Assembly: GCA_026770025.1 (NCBI GenBank)
Contig: JAMXDE010000015.1
Span: 248,001 to 312,000, forward strand
Source: Craspedostauros australis
Lineage: Eukaryota; Bacillariophyta; Bacillariophyceae; Mastogloiales; Achnanthaceae
DNA length: 64,000 nucleotides
Direction of reading: 5' to 3'
Part shown: positions 47,930 through 58,194 of the stretch, piece by piece
Position numbering within the stretch: position 1 is the stretch's first letter
How the letters are laid out: each line of letters opens with the position of its first letter
The notes under the pieces: generated by a model
What the model saw: only the letters and a program-made list of their open reading frames with translations
Database searches by the model: none
Told to the model about the DNA's origin: nothing
Position numbers and translations under genes: made by a program

Positions 47930-49738
47930 ATGTACAACTCGCCATCGCACAAACGAATGGCCGCGGCAAACCGAAAGCGAGTGCCCGAAGGTCCCATCCA
48001 CGACCTGTGGCGCGTCGTCGAGAACACAACCCCGGACGCATGGCAAAAGCGTACTAGCGCCTTGGTCACCTTGGTGCAGCTCATCCCCGCTGGTTCGGAG
48101 TACAACATCACGCAGTCCTGGTATAACTCACCGCCCATCCTCAGGCACCTGGCGAATCCGCTTTCCGAGCTGCTCCTCGATCCGCGTTCCACCGTCGTCA
48201 AGCGCACCTGCGACTCGCTCTTGGAACTATTTCAAAAGTGCCAGGCGGATGCGAGGTACCTGCTCAAGGACCTCATGTCCGCCATCCTCAGCGTCCACGC
48301 GCAGACCGTCGCCGTCATCCGAGCCGCCGTACAGGACATGGTCGTGGAGACTTTGCGAGTTGTGCCCTGCAAAATGACAATGCCCACGTGGTTGGAGAGG
48401 TTGAAGTCGGACAAGTCGCGCACAGTGCGGGAGGCCTGCGCCTTGTACCTGGGCGTCGGATTGCAGGAATGGACGGATGCTGGCTACCTCACCAAGGAGA
48501 TCTGGAATCAGGTGTCGACGAGTCTTGCCCGGGCGCTGCGTGACCCTGCGCATCCGGTCCGGCAAAATGCCAAACGAGGTTTGGAGACGGTGCGGGCGTA
48601 CCAACCGGAGATCATCTTCCAGCTCATGCAGAATACGACGTTGACGCGCGATAACAGAGTCAAACGTATGCTGGAACGCATCCAGTCTGGCGAATCGGCG
48701 GGTGATGACAATGTCAGTGTTGCGAGCAGCCGTGTTGGCGGCGCGTCCGTCACATCCACGCGCAGCTACTCGGCCTTCACCAGCGGCCGCAGCGTCACTG
48801 GGCGCGACACGTCCTCGCGGCCGACTCAGAATTCACATGGCAACGGCCATCACAGCCGGCCGTCCCATGGCAACAACAACAACAACACATCCAGAAGCAA
48901 CCTGGGTCGTCGCAGCAACGGATCCACGGAAAGAGTTGGTATTCCAGCCAACATCGCAGTCAGCACGCCGCAGAAACGGGTCTCCAGACTCGCATCGTCA
49001 TCATCGGGCGGTCTCGGACCTGCCGTGCGCATGGGAAGACCCGCCTCGCAAGGCTCCAGCATGCGTTCGGCCGCCGACTCCCCCAGCCGATCCACACCGT
49101 CATCACCCAGATTGTCGATGGACGGGCTGACGTCATCGCCCACGGTGTCGAAGAAGCAGGTCAAGATCACGCTGACCAGCGCCGGCCGCAACCAGAGCTT
49201 TGATTCCACAGACGAACCGGATCTGCCACCCATCGCGAACAAGATCGATCTGAAAGAGCAGGCCGCCAAGAGACGGAGCAGCAGTCGTCGCACGTCCATG
49301 CTGCAGCAACGCATCCTGAGATCGAGCTCCAACCTCTCCAACTCGATGAAGAACATGAGCGTGAGCGAACCCAGCGAGGGCGCTGGCGACGAGGATCTTC
49401 TGGACGATCTGTTGGGCACGCAGCAGAATGAGGAGGCGCCAGCGCCACTCAAAAGCAACGGCGTGACGCAGGACCCGGAGCACTGGGGCATCGCCAATGA
49501 AATTCTGGATGCTCACAAGAGCCACGTTGATCAGATCATGGAGACGCTGCGTTTGGAAATGGATGCCTTGAAAGATTTTGAACAGCTACTGCTGAACGAC
49601 AGCACGAGCCGACCCAACGAAGACGAAGTGCTGGATTACTTCGAATCCGTCGCCCTCTGTTTGGATCAGCGTACCACGGCCGGCAACGCGCTGCGCAAGA
49701 CGTTGGATCGCATCAGCAAGGGCACGCCCAGCGCCTAG
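47930..49738 (+). CDS. CLASP-like TOG-domain microtubule protein (602 aa)
   Basis: Probably a microtubule-associated protein of the CLASP family, which binds tubulin through TOG domains and stabilises microtubules. I take ATG 47930 because the open frame further upstream has no ATG. Residues about 20-255 are a helical-repeat TOG region: a Trp-containing first helix (D-A-W-Q-K-R-T-S-A-L-V-T-L), then V-V-K-R-T-C-D-S-L-L-E-L, then V-R-E-A-C-A-L-Y-L-G, matching CLASP N-terminal domains. Residues about 256-500 are Ser/Arg/Asn-rich, basic and disordered, the usual microtubule-binding linker. Residues about 510-600 form a separate helical domain (ANEILDAHKSHVDQIMETLRLEMDALKDFE). Only one TOG unit is seen, so it is shorter than animal CLASPs. 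Confidence 0.75.
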   Translation: MYNSPSHKRMAAANRKRVPEGPIHDLWRVVENTTPDAWQKRTSALVTLVQLIPAGSEYNITQSWYNSPPILRHLANPLSELLLDPRSTVVKRTCDSLLELFQKCQADARYLLKDLMSAILSVHAQTVAVIRAAVQDMVVETLRVVPCKMTMPTWLERLKSDKSRTVREACALYLGVGLQEWTDAGYLTKEIWNQVSTSLARALRDPAHPVRQNAKRGLETVRAYQPEIIFQLMQNTTLTRDNRVKRMLERIQSGESAGDDNVSVASSRVGGASVTSTRSYSAFTSGRSVTGRDTSSRPTQNSHGNGHHSRPSHGNNNNNTSRSNLGRRSNGSTERVGIPANIAVSTPQKRVSRLASSSSGGLGPAVRMGRPASQGSSMRSAADSPSRSTPSSPRLSMDGLTSSPTVSKKQVKITLTSAGRNQSFDSTDEPDLPPIANKIDLKEQAAKRRSSSRRTSMLQQRILRSSSNLSNSMKNMSVSEPSEGAGDEDLLDDLLGTQQNEEAPAPLKSNGVTQDPEHWGIANEILDAHKSHVDQIMETLRLEMDALKDFEQLLLNDSTSRPNEDEVLDYFESVALCLDQRTTAGNALRKTLDRISKGTPSA

Positions 49739-49957
49739 CAGCGGGGATCGTTAACTGGCGAATGCGGGGAAATATCTGGGCTGTTCGAGCATGGCGCGAG
49801 TACGAGCAGAGTACTCGATGTAATACGTTCTCTAGCGCGCCCCAGGTCTTTTGTTGGACATGATACTGAACGTTTGAGAGTCGCGACGTTCTTGACTAAA
49901 TTGTTGTATCATCGAAGTGTACACATTGTGGTGTAGCGCACTGGTAGGCATTACGTG

Positions 49958-51055
49958 CTATATCCGAACTCTTGGCCATGTTGCTGGCGATGCCTTCTCC
50001 GCAGTGATGACGAGCTTGTCCCCGTCGACCGTCCACGTGCAACCGTCAACGTCGACCGCACCGTACCATTTCAATTGCAGATGTTCCTTTCCGTCGTAAA
50101 CGATCGTGATCGATTTCGGCAGGAACTTGACCTTGACCGCATTCTTGGCAATGGGCTTGCCATCGAGTCGCACCGACAGCTCCACTTCCTCCTCGTCCTG
50201 CGTCCAATCGAACTGCTCCTCCGACGCCACGTTGCCATCCGTACCAGCAACCGCGGGCTGTTCGGCATTCTTGGACGCCGCGATGCTGTTGGCCGTGCTC
50301 TGCCACGCCAGATTCTCCGACACTGCGCGCCGCATCCACTCGGCACCGCGATCCGTGTCCTGACCGGCCACGAAAGGACGATTAGACATGGCGGGCTTGG
50401 TCTGCACCCGGCCGATGAAGACGTCGCCGTAAAAGATTGGCTCCGGCTGGAAGCCGCAGGCACCCGCGATGGCGGCGGCACGGCTGTTGGGCGGCAGCTT
50501 CTTGAGCATGCCCATCTCGTCGAGGTAGATGTAGACGCCCTGATAGTGATTGGTGTCGGCCGGTCGTACGACGGGGAAGGTCTCGACGGTGCCTTGCGCG
50601 GCCACGGCGCTCATGGAAGCCGTCGAGATGCGGGACAGGTCCATGTCCTTGAACTTGCCCGACGTCATGTGCTTCGTGGCCTGTTCCTGCAGGAGGTTGG
50701 CGTCGATGGCGCGCGAATCCGCGAAGTAGGATTGGACGTAGCTGGGCAGGGCGTCGCCGGGCGATTTGTCAGCGAAGGCCTTGGGCAGGAAGAGGGGTTG
50801 GATTGGTTTGGTGCTGTCCTGGGGGATGAGGCAGAACTCAATGCCGGCATCGCGCAGTTCCTTGACCTTGCCGTCGTCACCACTGCCTTCCTGCGCATCA
50901 TGCGCGGCCAGACGCAGATCGGAGAGCTGGTGCACCACGGACTCCGCTGCGGTGGTGGCGGACTTGGCCTTCTTCCTGTCCTCCGGCGTCTCGATCTGGA
51001 TGCCGTGTTCGCGCAGGTACTCCTCTCGTTCCTTTTGGTTCATGTTGGTCGACAT
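49958..51055 (-). CDS. CS-domain (p23/NudC-like) protein (365 aa)
   Basis: Starts at ATG 51055. The last ~80 residues (about 281-360) form a CS domain: FDWTQDEEEVELSVRL, then a strand ending VKFLPKSITIVY, then KWYGAVDVDGCTWTVDGDKLVI, with the Trp near the end typical of CS folds. CS domains in p23, Sgt1 and NudC proteins act as Hsp90-linked co-chaperones. Residues 1-70 are charged and helical. Residues 70-230 look folded but I do not recognise them (GVYIYLDEMGMLKKLPPNSRA and FYGDVFIGRVQ blocks). It converges on the CLASP-like gene with 219 bp between stops. A co-chaperone or adaptor role is inference. Confidence 0.7.
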   Translation of the reverse strand: MSTNMNQKEREEYLREHGIQIETPEDRKKAKSATTAAESVVHQLSDLRLAAHDAQEGSGDDGKVKELRDAGIEFCLIPQDSTKPIQPLFLPKAFADKSPGDALPSYVQSYFADSRAIDANLLQEQATKHMTSGKFKDMDLSRISTASMSAVAAQGTVETFPVVRPADTNHYQGVYIYLDEMGMLKKLPPNSRAAAIAGACGFQPEPIFYGDVFIGRVQTKPAMSNRPFVAGQDTDRGAEWMRRAVSENLAWQSTANSIAASKNAEQPAVAGTDGNVASEEQFDWTQDEEEVELSVRLDGKPIAKNAVKVKFLPKSITIVYDGKEHLQLKWYGAVDVDGCTWTVDGDKLVITAEKASPATWPRVRI

Positions 51056-52233
51056 TCCTTGTGTGCTTTGTCGTGCGCTCTGTCGTTGAATTGGCTGTTG
51101 GCGGTGTTTGTGTCATTGTGATGAACGGAGACTGAGAGATGGAGAGGACGAAGAGGAGAGAGATGGTGGCGATTGACGATGGCGGTCCGGAAGGCGATGG
51201 AGACGTTTCGAAGGAACGGCGATTTGATGACTCGTGGCGCGGTGTTGACTGGTTCGCGTTTGGAGGCAAATTGACCAACTCGACCACAAAAAGATCCGTT
51301 TTGCACAACGCACACGGAAAACAGCGACAGAACGGAACGGAGCCTCTTGATCTCTGTTTCTCTTTTTGTGTGTGGCATCAACCACGACTTCTCTGTTCCT
51401 TTTGTGTTGATCCCCTTTTTCTTTGGCAAGATCGGCCCAATCGGGGCAAGAGCGCAGCATGCGAAGACCTCAGCCATCATTGCCATCATTGCCATCATCG
51501 AAACCACCACCATCGCTGCCATCACCGAGATCATCGTACTGTACAAGTGCAGCGCACGAGAGGTCCCTGTCTCCACTTTCTTCACACAGTCAACGGGCCG
51601 CACAGTTGCATATTAGTGGATCGCGTTATACTACTCTACTGCGGACACTGATATTAGTCCTATACACGTACACTGCGAACACATCCACACCTTGTGTTTG
51701 CAGAGAGTCCACTCGCTCTGCGCGTCCGAGTACGTTGCTGCCCAGGTTCTCCACGAGCTGCACACCTTCCGCGCTTTTACTCTGCCACCCACGCCTCCAC
51801 AGGCGCAGTCGCGGTTCAGGCGTTCCTGCTTTCTTTCTCTTTCCAACCAAGAGTAATTCCTATCTTTGCAGAGTAGGGACGCATCTGCGTTCCATTCACA
51901 TTCACATCTGCATCAACACTGAGAGCAGTCAATACAAAGTATACGCGGTATACATCGGTTGAGACAGGACACATTGTGTCGCATTGCACTGCAGTGCTGA
52001 CGAGCGTCATTGGAACACTCGCAGCGGATCCACAAGCAACAAGCAACAGATCACAGATAACAGACAAAAGGAGATTCTTCTTGACTCCACAAGTTGGAGC
52101 CTGTGATGGGCATTCCTTCCGTGAAGCCATCACATCACACCTGTTCTCCACCGCCGAGAGCTGCCTCCGACAATCGCAACTTCGCCGCTCCGATCCGCCA
52201 TCGAGATCGAAATCACTCCATACCACACTCTAC
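51056..52233. other. Shared upstream region of two divergent genes
   Basis: No gene is seen. This 1.18-kb space must hold promoters for the CS-domain gene (-) and the PH-domain gene (+). It contains a degenerate CATCATTGCCATCATTGCC repeat (51473-51540). The frame of the PH gene is open back to 51976 but has no ATG before 52234. Confidence 0.5.
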
Positions 52234-55053
52234 ATGTCATATTATACAACAGTCATGATGAACGACTCTGAAGACCGACAGCAGCAACAACAGCAACATC
52301 AGCAACAACACCAGCTGAACCCTCCGGCAAGACAGAACCCATCAGAACAACCCATCCGTCATGCTGGCAGAGCTCACATCCGAGGCAAGATACGACGGGT
52401 GTGGAGGCCTCGCTACATGGAGGTCCTGGATTCGGGTCTTGTGAGATACTATGAGCTGCCTCCGACCGCGGACATCGCGCTTCCCGAGGACAGCGATTGG
52501 GCGCACGTTAACATGATCCCCAAGGACACTCTCTTCATCCTCAATGCTCGCATCATCGATGTCACAACTCTCAGAGATCTGCACGTGGGGCTTCCGCGTG
52601 GTTCCTTCGGCTTCCTCTTCCGAGGCCAGCGACAGCAGGTCGTGTCATCGCCGGAGATGCTTGCCGCCTGTGGTCCTCCGGAGCCTGTCATGCCAAGGGA
52701 CTTCTTCTGCGCGGTCTCCACCCTCGTCGAGGCCCAGACCTGGGTCATCGCGTTGCAGTGGGCGGCCACCATGTGTCAGGCGCGGCCCAGCCTCTCACGT
52801 GCCAGCTCCGGCAGCTTCCACGGGTCCTCCCCCGCCTTCATCACTCCGGGACGGCACGTTACCTCCTCTCCGGTGACCTACACATCGCCCTTCGCCGCAT
52901 CGCCAACTTCTGCGCAGCTCAGTACAGCGCAATCCCCGCCAACCGTCACGTTCTCGCAGCAACGGTCGTTGGTCACACCGGCCGGAAAGGTGGTTCAGCA
53001 GATGGCCGGGGACACATCGATCGCTACCAACGACAGCAACAGCATGGGCGACGTCAGCTTCATTTCCAAGACGGAGCTGGAGGGCAACGAGGCCAACGTT
53101 AAAACAAAGACCATCGTCGTCACCAAGGTCCACAAGGCCCGTGTCGTTCGGATACGCTCCCTGCAATTCGAAGTTGCCTACGATATACACCTCCTCCTGC
53201 TGCAGTTGCGAAATGATACCTTGATCAGCGTCTCCGAACGACGCGCGATGCGAACCTTGCAAGATCTCGAGGCCATCATGGATCGCCTTGGCACGGAGGT
53301 CGATCGTAAATCTCCTCTCAAGCTGCCCTTCGTCACCAAGCTGCAAAAGCGCATGTTGACGGTCCCCACCATCGCTGCTAACACAACGACGGCGGCGCTT
53401 CCGACGTCACTTTGCATCCCGGAAGATTTTCAGCGTGCGTGTTCCACCGTGGACGGGATTCTGCGTGCCGTATCAATGGACCCTGTCATTGTTAATTCGC
53501 AAACGATCCGCAAGTGTTTCGGTTTGCTCGACTATCAGTCCACGTCATCCACTAAGCGTTCTGGAAAGGCGTCGTCGAAAACCAAAGCAAAAGCGCCGAC
53601 GCAGCCCAAAGAAATGCCGTCGACGTGGTGGACGCTGCATGATCCCCAATACGTGGCGTACACTCAAACGGCGCAGCCCGCACCGTCCATCTCCACCGAC
53701 CTTTTCGTCAAGAATTGGCTGGCGAAAGACACAAAGAACAATCGAACGCTGCTGCCCAAATGGCAACTGCTTCTGGCACAGCTCTACTTGTGGACGATCA
53801 TCGTGTGTGGCGGCGTTGTGCTTGCCTGTGTCGGACCGCTGTGGAATGTCTATCAACGTTACGTTGCGTGGAACGTCTCAATGCGGATCGATATTCTTAT
53901 TCTATCTTGGATAACGGCATTTGGTCTTGGACTGTACAGCACGTCATCGAGGGCGTCTGCGCAAATCAATTCACACGGCAGGCAACGAACGTCCAGACGA
54001 TCCGTTCCGAACGTGTCAGGCACTCGTAGATCTGCGCTTTCAAAGCAGTCCGCGGCGACCGGTCGCGGCAGCCGAAACAACGGCGCCAAGCGGCTCACAG
54101 GATTGCCAAATACCACCATCAGCGTGGAAGAGTCGTCCGACGATGTTGGGCCGGTCGGTCCCGCCGCAGCTTCTTTGGCGAGCGATGGAGTCGTCTTGGG
54201 TCCGAGCGCGGTCATTGACGAGGGCGATGACACGGAGACTGTCGACGGCGAGATCCATGACGATGATAGCGATGGGATTGAGGATGCCGACACCATCAAC
54301 AATGACCGCCTGTCGTCGCCGCTGCCAGTGTATCCAGAGAACGGCGGTGCTTCGTGTTGGTCCCTCCCCGAGGACAAGATATTCCGCGTGCGTGGTCACA
54401 ACTATCTGGAGGATAAGATCAAGATACCGTCGGGACAATCGCCGCTGAAGTGCCGTGGCGTCGATGTTTGGTTGACCGACAACCCGCCCAGACATATCGC
54501 GCGGCATCCCAGCGTGCTGGGTGGCAAACTTGGTGACGAAGACACGTTCCTCGTGAACTTCCTGCTCCCCTTTGGAAACCTGGTGTCCTACTTCACAATC
54601 CCACCGCTGGAGGAGTTCCCGGGAAAGCTGCGCGACGTGTGGCAGAAATTCCTGAAGGGCGACCAGCAGTATCGCGATGCCCGACTGAAGCTGCTTCCCG
54701 TCGTCGTCGACGGCCCTTGGATAGTGCGTGCAGCAGTGGGAAACGGAACGGCCCCGGCTCTACTGGGCCAGGTGATCCCGCTGCAGTACTTCTTCAACGA
54801 ACCCGACGGCAACCGAAAGGGGGTGTACGAGGTCGACGTGATCATCACGGCGTCGCGCATCGCCAAGGGCATCCTGTCCGTCGTGAAGGGTCACACGAAG
54901 TCGTTGAGCATCGCCTTCGCCTTCATCATCGAAGCTGCCGAACAGCACGAGCTTCCGGAGACCGTGCTGGCTTGCTTTCAGGTCCATGCGCTGCATTTGG
55001 AGGATTGTCCGCATCTGCCCGACTCTGACATGGACGGCGTGACGGAGCAGTGA
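52234..55053 (+). CDS. PH domain / two-TM / EDR2-C (DUF1336) protein (939 aa)
   Basis: Probably a membrane-linked lipid-binding protein. The ATG at 52234 is the first in the frame. After a Gln/His-rich start, residues about 44-180 form a PH-like domain (RGKIRRVWRPRYMEVLDSG at the start, a Trp-containing final helix TWVIALQWAA). Residues 180-300 are low complexity. A helical block (340-420) follows, then two hydrophobic segments at about 518-540 and 552-572. After an acidic stretch comes an EDR2-C/DUF1336 domain (about 708-930: CWSLPED, VRGHNYLEDKIKIPSG, FLVNFLLPFGNLVSYF, PWIVRAAVGN, YFEVD-like YEVDVIITAS). Plant EDR2 joins PH, START and DUF1336; here two membrane segments stand where START would be. 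Confidence 0.8.
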   Translation: MSYYTTVMMNDSEDRQQQQQQHQQQHQLNPPARQNPSEQPIRHAGRAHIRGKIRRVWRPRYMEVLDSGLVRYYELPPTADIALPEDSDWAHVNMIPKDTLFILNARIIDVTTLRDLHVGLPRGSFGFLFRGQRQQVVSSPEMLAACGPPEPVMPRDFFCAVSTLVEAQTWVIALQWAATMCQARPSLSRASSGSFHGSSPAFITPGRHVTSSPVTYTSPFAASPTSAQLSTAQSPPTVTFSQQRSLVTPAGKVVQQMAGDTSIATNDSNSMGDVSFISKTELEGNEANVKTKTIVVTKVHKARVVRIRSLQFEVAYDIHLLLLQLRNDTLISVSERRAMRTLQDLEAIMDRLGTEVDRKSPLKLPFVTKLQKRMLTVPTIAANTTTAALPTSLCIPEDFQRACSTVDGILRAVSMDPVIVNSQTIRKCFGLLDYQSTSSTKRSGKASSKTKAKAPTQPKEMPSTWWTLHDPQYVAYTQTAQPAPSISTDLFVKNWLAKDTKNNRTLLPKWQLLLAQLYLWTIIVCGGVVLACVGPLWNVYQRYVAWNVSMRIDILILSWITAFGLGLYSTSSRASAQINSHGRQRTSRRSVPNVSGTRRSALSKQSAATGRGSRNNGAKRLTGLPNTTISVEESSDDVGPVGPAAASLASDGVVLGPSAVIDEGDDTETVDGEIHDDDSDGIEDADTINNDRLSSPLPVYPENGGASCWSLPEDKIFRVRGHNYLEDKIKIPSGQSPLKCRGVDVWLTDNPPRHIARHPSVLGGKLGDEDTFLVNFLLPFGNLVSYFTIPPLEEFPGKLRDVWQKFLKGDQQYRDARLKLLPVVVDGPWIVRAAVGNGTAPALLGQVIPLQYFFNEPDGNRKGVYEVDVIITASRIAKGILSVVKGHTKSLSIAFAFIIEAAEQHELPETVLACFQVHALHLEDCPHLPDSDMDGVTEQ

Positions 55054-55996
55054 ACGATAACAGAGTACTCGAGCATGCTCTGATCCTCTTGCCGAGCATA
55101 TGTAGCACTCATATGAATGGCGACTTTGTGCACGTATGGTAATGCCATCGCTTACTACGAATGCACATCCCTGACAATACCCTTCCATACTGATGCAGAC
55201 GCTCTTGTCTCAATGCGCTTGCTAACTCCACGAATGGAAGAGACACTCCAATCGTGCCAAAAGCAGTTCTGCACCATCGACTGATCGGATCCGATGTCCC
55301 TTTCGCCGGATTTCTCCAAAATGTGTTTTGTGAACGGCCAAGTTGTTAGTGCTAAATAAATCAACGATGGCAATTGTTTGTCCGTCATGGACAATTTGAA
55401 ATGCACGATCCCACCGCGTGCCGTGAGTGAAAAAGCTTCACAAGAAGGATCTCGACGGACGAGTCACCGAGGATCCAAACCACCTCCGACCGCATCGTCT
55501 TCGGTGTTCGTGAGGTCCACGGCAGTTGTTCGGTTTGCTTCGTTCCGAGGGAAGAAGGCCTCTCCACCCAATTCTTCCTCTCTCTGTGTCCCCTCCGCCT
55601 TCATCGCCGCCGGTTGCACAAACACACATGCGAAGCAGCAACAGACAAGAGGATTCCCAAGAGAGAGAGAGGCCATACCCTGTCCACGAAGTGAAGTGGA
55701 GTGAAGACAAGTGAACAAGCCATCTCGTGCATCACTATCACAACAGAGAACGGGCACGACTGATCGCGGTGTCGTGTATAGCATAGATCGTACGAGTACA
55801 TGAAGGCGCGGCTTGCAGCGATTGCAGAGCAACAGTCAGCATCAGCACCAGCACCAGCATCAACACCAATCACACGCTTCGCATAATCCGCGTTGTCTCC
55901 ATCTGCGCCTGCATCTGACCAAACAACCACAGAAGGGTCGACAGCGACAGTAATAATAGCAGTAATCGCAGTCATAGCAGCAGTAGCAACAGCAAC
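55054..55996. other. Intergenic region with likely poly(A) signal
   Basis: AATAAA at 55354-55359 (GCTAAATAAATC) is a plausible 3'-end signal for the PH/EDR2-C gene. CAGCAxCAGCA-type repeats (55830-55870 and 55935-55995) lie immediately upstream of the next ATG. No gene is seen. Confidence 0.5.
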
Positions 55997-57238
55997 ATGG
56001 CCACCTTCGTCCCCTACCAGGTGGACTACTCGGACCAGAACGTGTCCAAGACGTTCGGCTTCTCCAAGAAGAGGGTCTCGTTCAAGTTCGGCGTCGCCAA
56101 CAACGACTTCATCGCCAGCGGAAAGAGCGGTCCCGATTGCCGCGGCAGCGAGCACGAGGTCATCTTCATCTGGTCCCTCAACTCCGGCAAGCGCCAGATC
56201 CTGGCCGATGGCAAGGACGTGCACTACAGCGAGTCCGGCCAGAACGGCTGGACGGCCGACCAGGTCTTTCAGCACAAGTTCCCCCTCAAGGTGCCCGGCA
56301 TCAGCAGCCCGCTCAAGTGCCACCTCATCACCGCCCCGGCATCCAAGGACGTTCCAGGCTCGCGCCCGTTCGACCTCAGGCTCAGCGGCGTCAGCTACTT
56401 TGCCTTCTCCAAGATCTTCCAGCTCGGAACGCCCGCCATGATGGTGCGTCCCGTGCACCGTGGCCGCTCCGGGCGCAGAGGTCACGGACGATCGCATGCC
56501 CACTCCCACAGGAGCCGCGGTGGTGGTGACGATCTCACCGCGGAGGAGAGGGAGGCCATCGAGGCGGCCAAGCGGGCAAGTCTGCAGGACTATCAGACGC
56601 AGCAGCTCAGCGGGGATCAGCAGATCACCAAGTCGTATTCCCATTCCAGTTCGGTCGGAGCCAAGGACGAGGCCAGTCTCATCTCCTTCGACGATCCCGT
56701 GCCGCCTCCTATTCCCCAAAGGGGACAGCCGACGTTGGTGTCGAGCCTCACGCTGGATCCATCGCTGCAGCAACATCACCAGCAGCAGCCACCTCCGCCG
56801 GCGGGAGCAGTGTACAACAACTACGCGCTGCCTCCTCAGCAGATGCCGCCGCAACCACCGGCCGCCGCTCCGCCGCAGCCCTGGGGACAACCGCCGCTTC
56901 CACCGCAGCAGACGACTCAGCCATTCGGTGCTCCAGCTCCCGGCGCCATCACGCCGTACTACAGCCAAGCTCCAGCTCCGCCCCCGGCCGGCATGCCTCC
57001 TCTCGCCCCGCAATCGGCGTACGGCGCACCAGCCTATGGAGGCGCACCAGCCTACGGAAGCGCACCGCCCAATCTCACCAGCCCCAGCAACCAGAGCATG
57101 GTGAGTTACGGATCGGCACCTTCCTTTGCTCAGCCACCCAGACAGCCGCCGCAGCCACCGCCAGCCGGTATGTACGGCCAGCCACCGGCACCGCAGTATG
57201 GATATGCGCAGCAGCCACAAGGGTATGCGCAGTACTAG
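55997..57238 (+). CDS. UIM- and clathrin-box-bearing Pro/Gln-rich protein (413 aa)
   Basis: I do not know the N-terminal domain: about 150 residues, beta-rich in appearance (VSFKFGVANNDFIASGKSGPDCRGSEHEVIFIWSL begins at residue 26), ending SYFAFSKIFQLG. A His/Arg/Gly-rich basic stretch follows. Residues 183-198 (EEREAIEAAKRASLQD) match a ubiquitin-interacting motif: acidic start, Ile, invariant Ala and Ser, acidic end. Residues 228-232 (LISFD) fit the clathrin-box consensus L-hydrophobic-x-hydrophobic-D/E. The remaining 180 residues are Pro/Gln/Ala/Tyr-rich and disordered. UIM plus clathrin box plus Pro-rich tail is the layout of endocytic adaptors such as epsins, but no ENTH domain is recognisable, so the adaptor role is inference. 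The ATG sits in AACATGG. Confidence 0.6.
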   Translation: MATFVPYQVDYSDQNVSKTFGFSKKRVSFKFGVANNDFIASGKSGPDCRGSEHEVIFIWSLNSGKRQILADGKDVHYSESGQNGWTADQVFQHKFPLKVPGISSPLKCHLITAPASKDVPGSRPFDLRLSGVSYFAFSKIFQLGTPAMMVRPVHRGRSGRRGHGRSHAHSHRSRGGGDDLTAEEREAIEAAKRASLQDYQTQQLSGDQQITKSYSHSSSVGAKDEASLISFDDPVPPPIPQRGQPTLVSSLTLDPSLQQHHQQQPPPPAGAVYNNYALPPQQMPPQPPAAAPPQPWGQPPLPPQQTTQPFGAPAPGAITPYYSQAPAPPPAGMPPLAPQSAYGAPAYGGAPAYGSAPPNLTSPSNQSMVSYGSAPSFAQPPRQPPQPPPAGMYGQPPAPQYGYAQQPQGYAQY

Positions 57239-57595
57239 ACAGAGTCAGCTGGTTGGATGGTTGGCTGGCGAATCCAATTCTTTCATTGGACGGTGTGTGC
57301 ACATGGTGAAACACTTGCATCGCAGCATGCGAATTGGATGGAGAGCGGAACCGGGCGGAAAAGAGTGATTCGAGGACGACGCCAGAGAGCGTTGCTATTG
57401 TGCTGTGCTGCGTCATAGTATTGCATCCTCAATGGCATACTCAATGGAATGGTGAAATGCGAGAACAAGTATGGGAGATGTGGCCCAAGATTTTGAGCGG
57501 CATTGCATGCTACACCTCACGAGCGCGAATGATTGGACTAGTGAATGATAGAAGAGCTATTACATACGAGGAAGATGGCCCGAGTCTTGACGGGC

Positions 57596-57630
<35 letters not shown>

Positions 57631-58194
57631 ACGAGCAAGGGCTTCAGACGAATGGACGTTCGGGTCGTCGCGTCAATTCAGAAAGGAATTCACGTCTCGT
57701 CTCAGACGGCAACGACGACAACACCGATGATGATGGGAGTTACAAGTATTGTAGAGTACATTGGAGCGAAGGTTGGAACGATGATTGGGATACTCCACGG
57801 AGAGGTCCCATCAAGTGAGATCTTGGACGGGCTGACCATTTAAATGGCCAAGAGCACAAGACAATAAGCAAAATAAACTGTGTCGCATGGAGCATGAGTT
57901 GGAGAGTTTGTGGTTGTGAAGTTTGCGTCCCCTACGAGTGTAGCTGAAGCACAGCACTGGTAGAGTATTGACTAAGTGCTACACATCGCCACTCCAGTTC
58001 GTTGCGAATGAGGTGGTGGTATCCTTGGCGCCAAAACTTCGGAATGCGAATTGAGACACCCCCCTCTCGCCCCGATCTTTGATGGATGCTTGTCACACAA
58101 CAATCAATCATCCATCGGAACCGATCCCAGTCACCATACCATCCTCTCAACGAACACTGATCCACAAGCAACAGCATCAGCAACAGCAACAACG
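57239..58194. other. Intergenic region
   Basis: No gene is seen. Contains a (GA)15-type run at 57598-57628 and an AATAAA at about 57871-57876. CAGCAACAGCAACA lies just before the next start codon. Confidence 0.5.

Noticed and set aside
49955..51121. 388-codon open frame antisense to the CS-domain gene
   Set aside because: It mirrors the whole CS-domain coding region. Its protein is Arg/Leu/Val/Gly-rich with no domain, while the minus-strand frame shows a clear CS fold.
51976..52233. Upstream extension of the PH-domain frame
   Set aside because: Begins at GTG and contains no ATG before 52234; it looks like 5' UTR.
55601..57220. 539-codon open frame antisense to the UIM gene
   Set aside because: Opposite-strand shadow of a GC-biased, Pro/Gln-rich coding region. 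It shows only low-complexity Arg/Val/Gly sequence.
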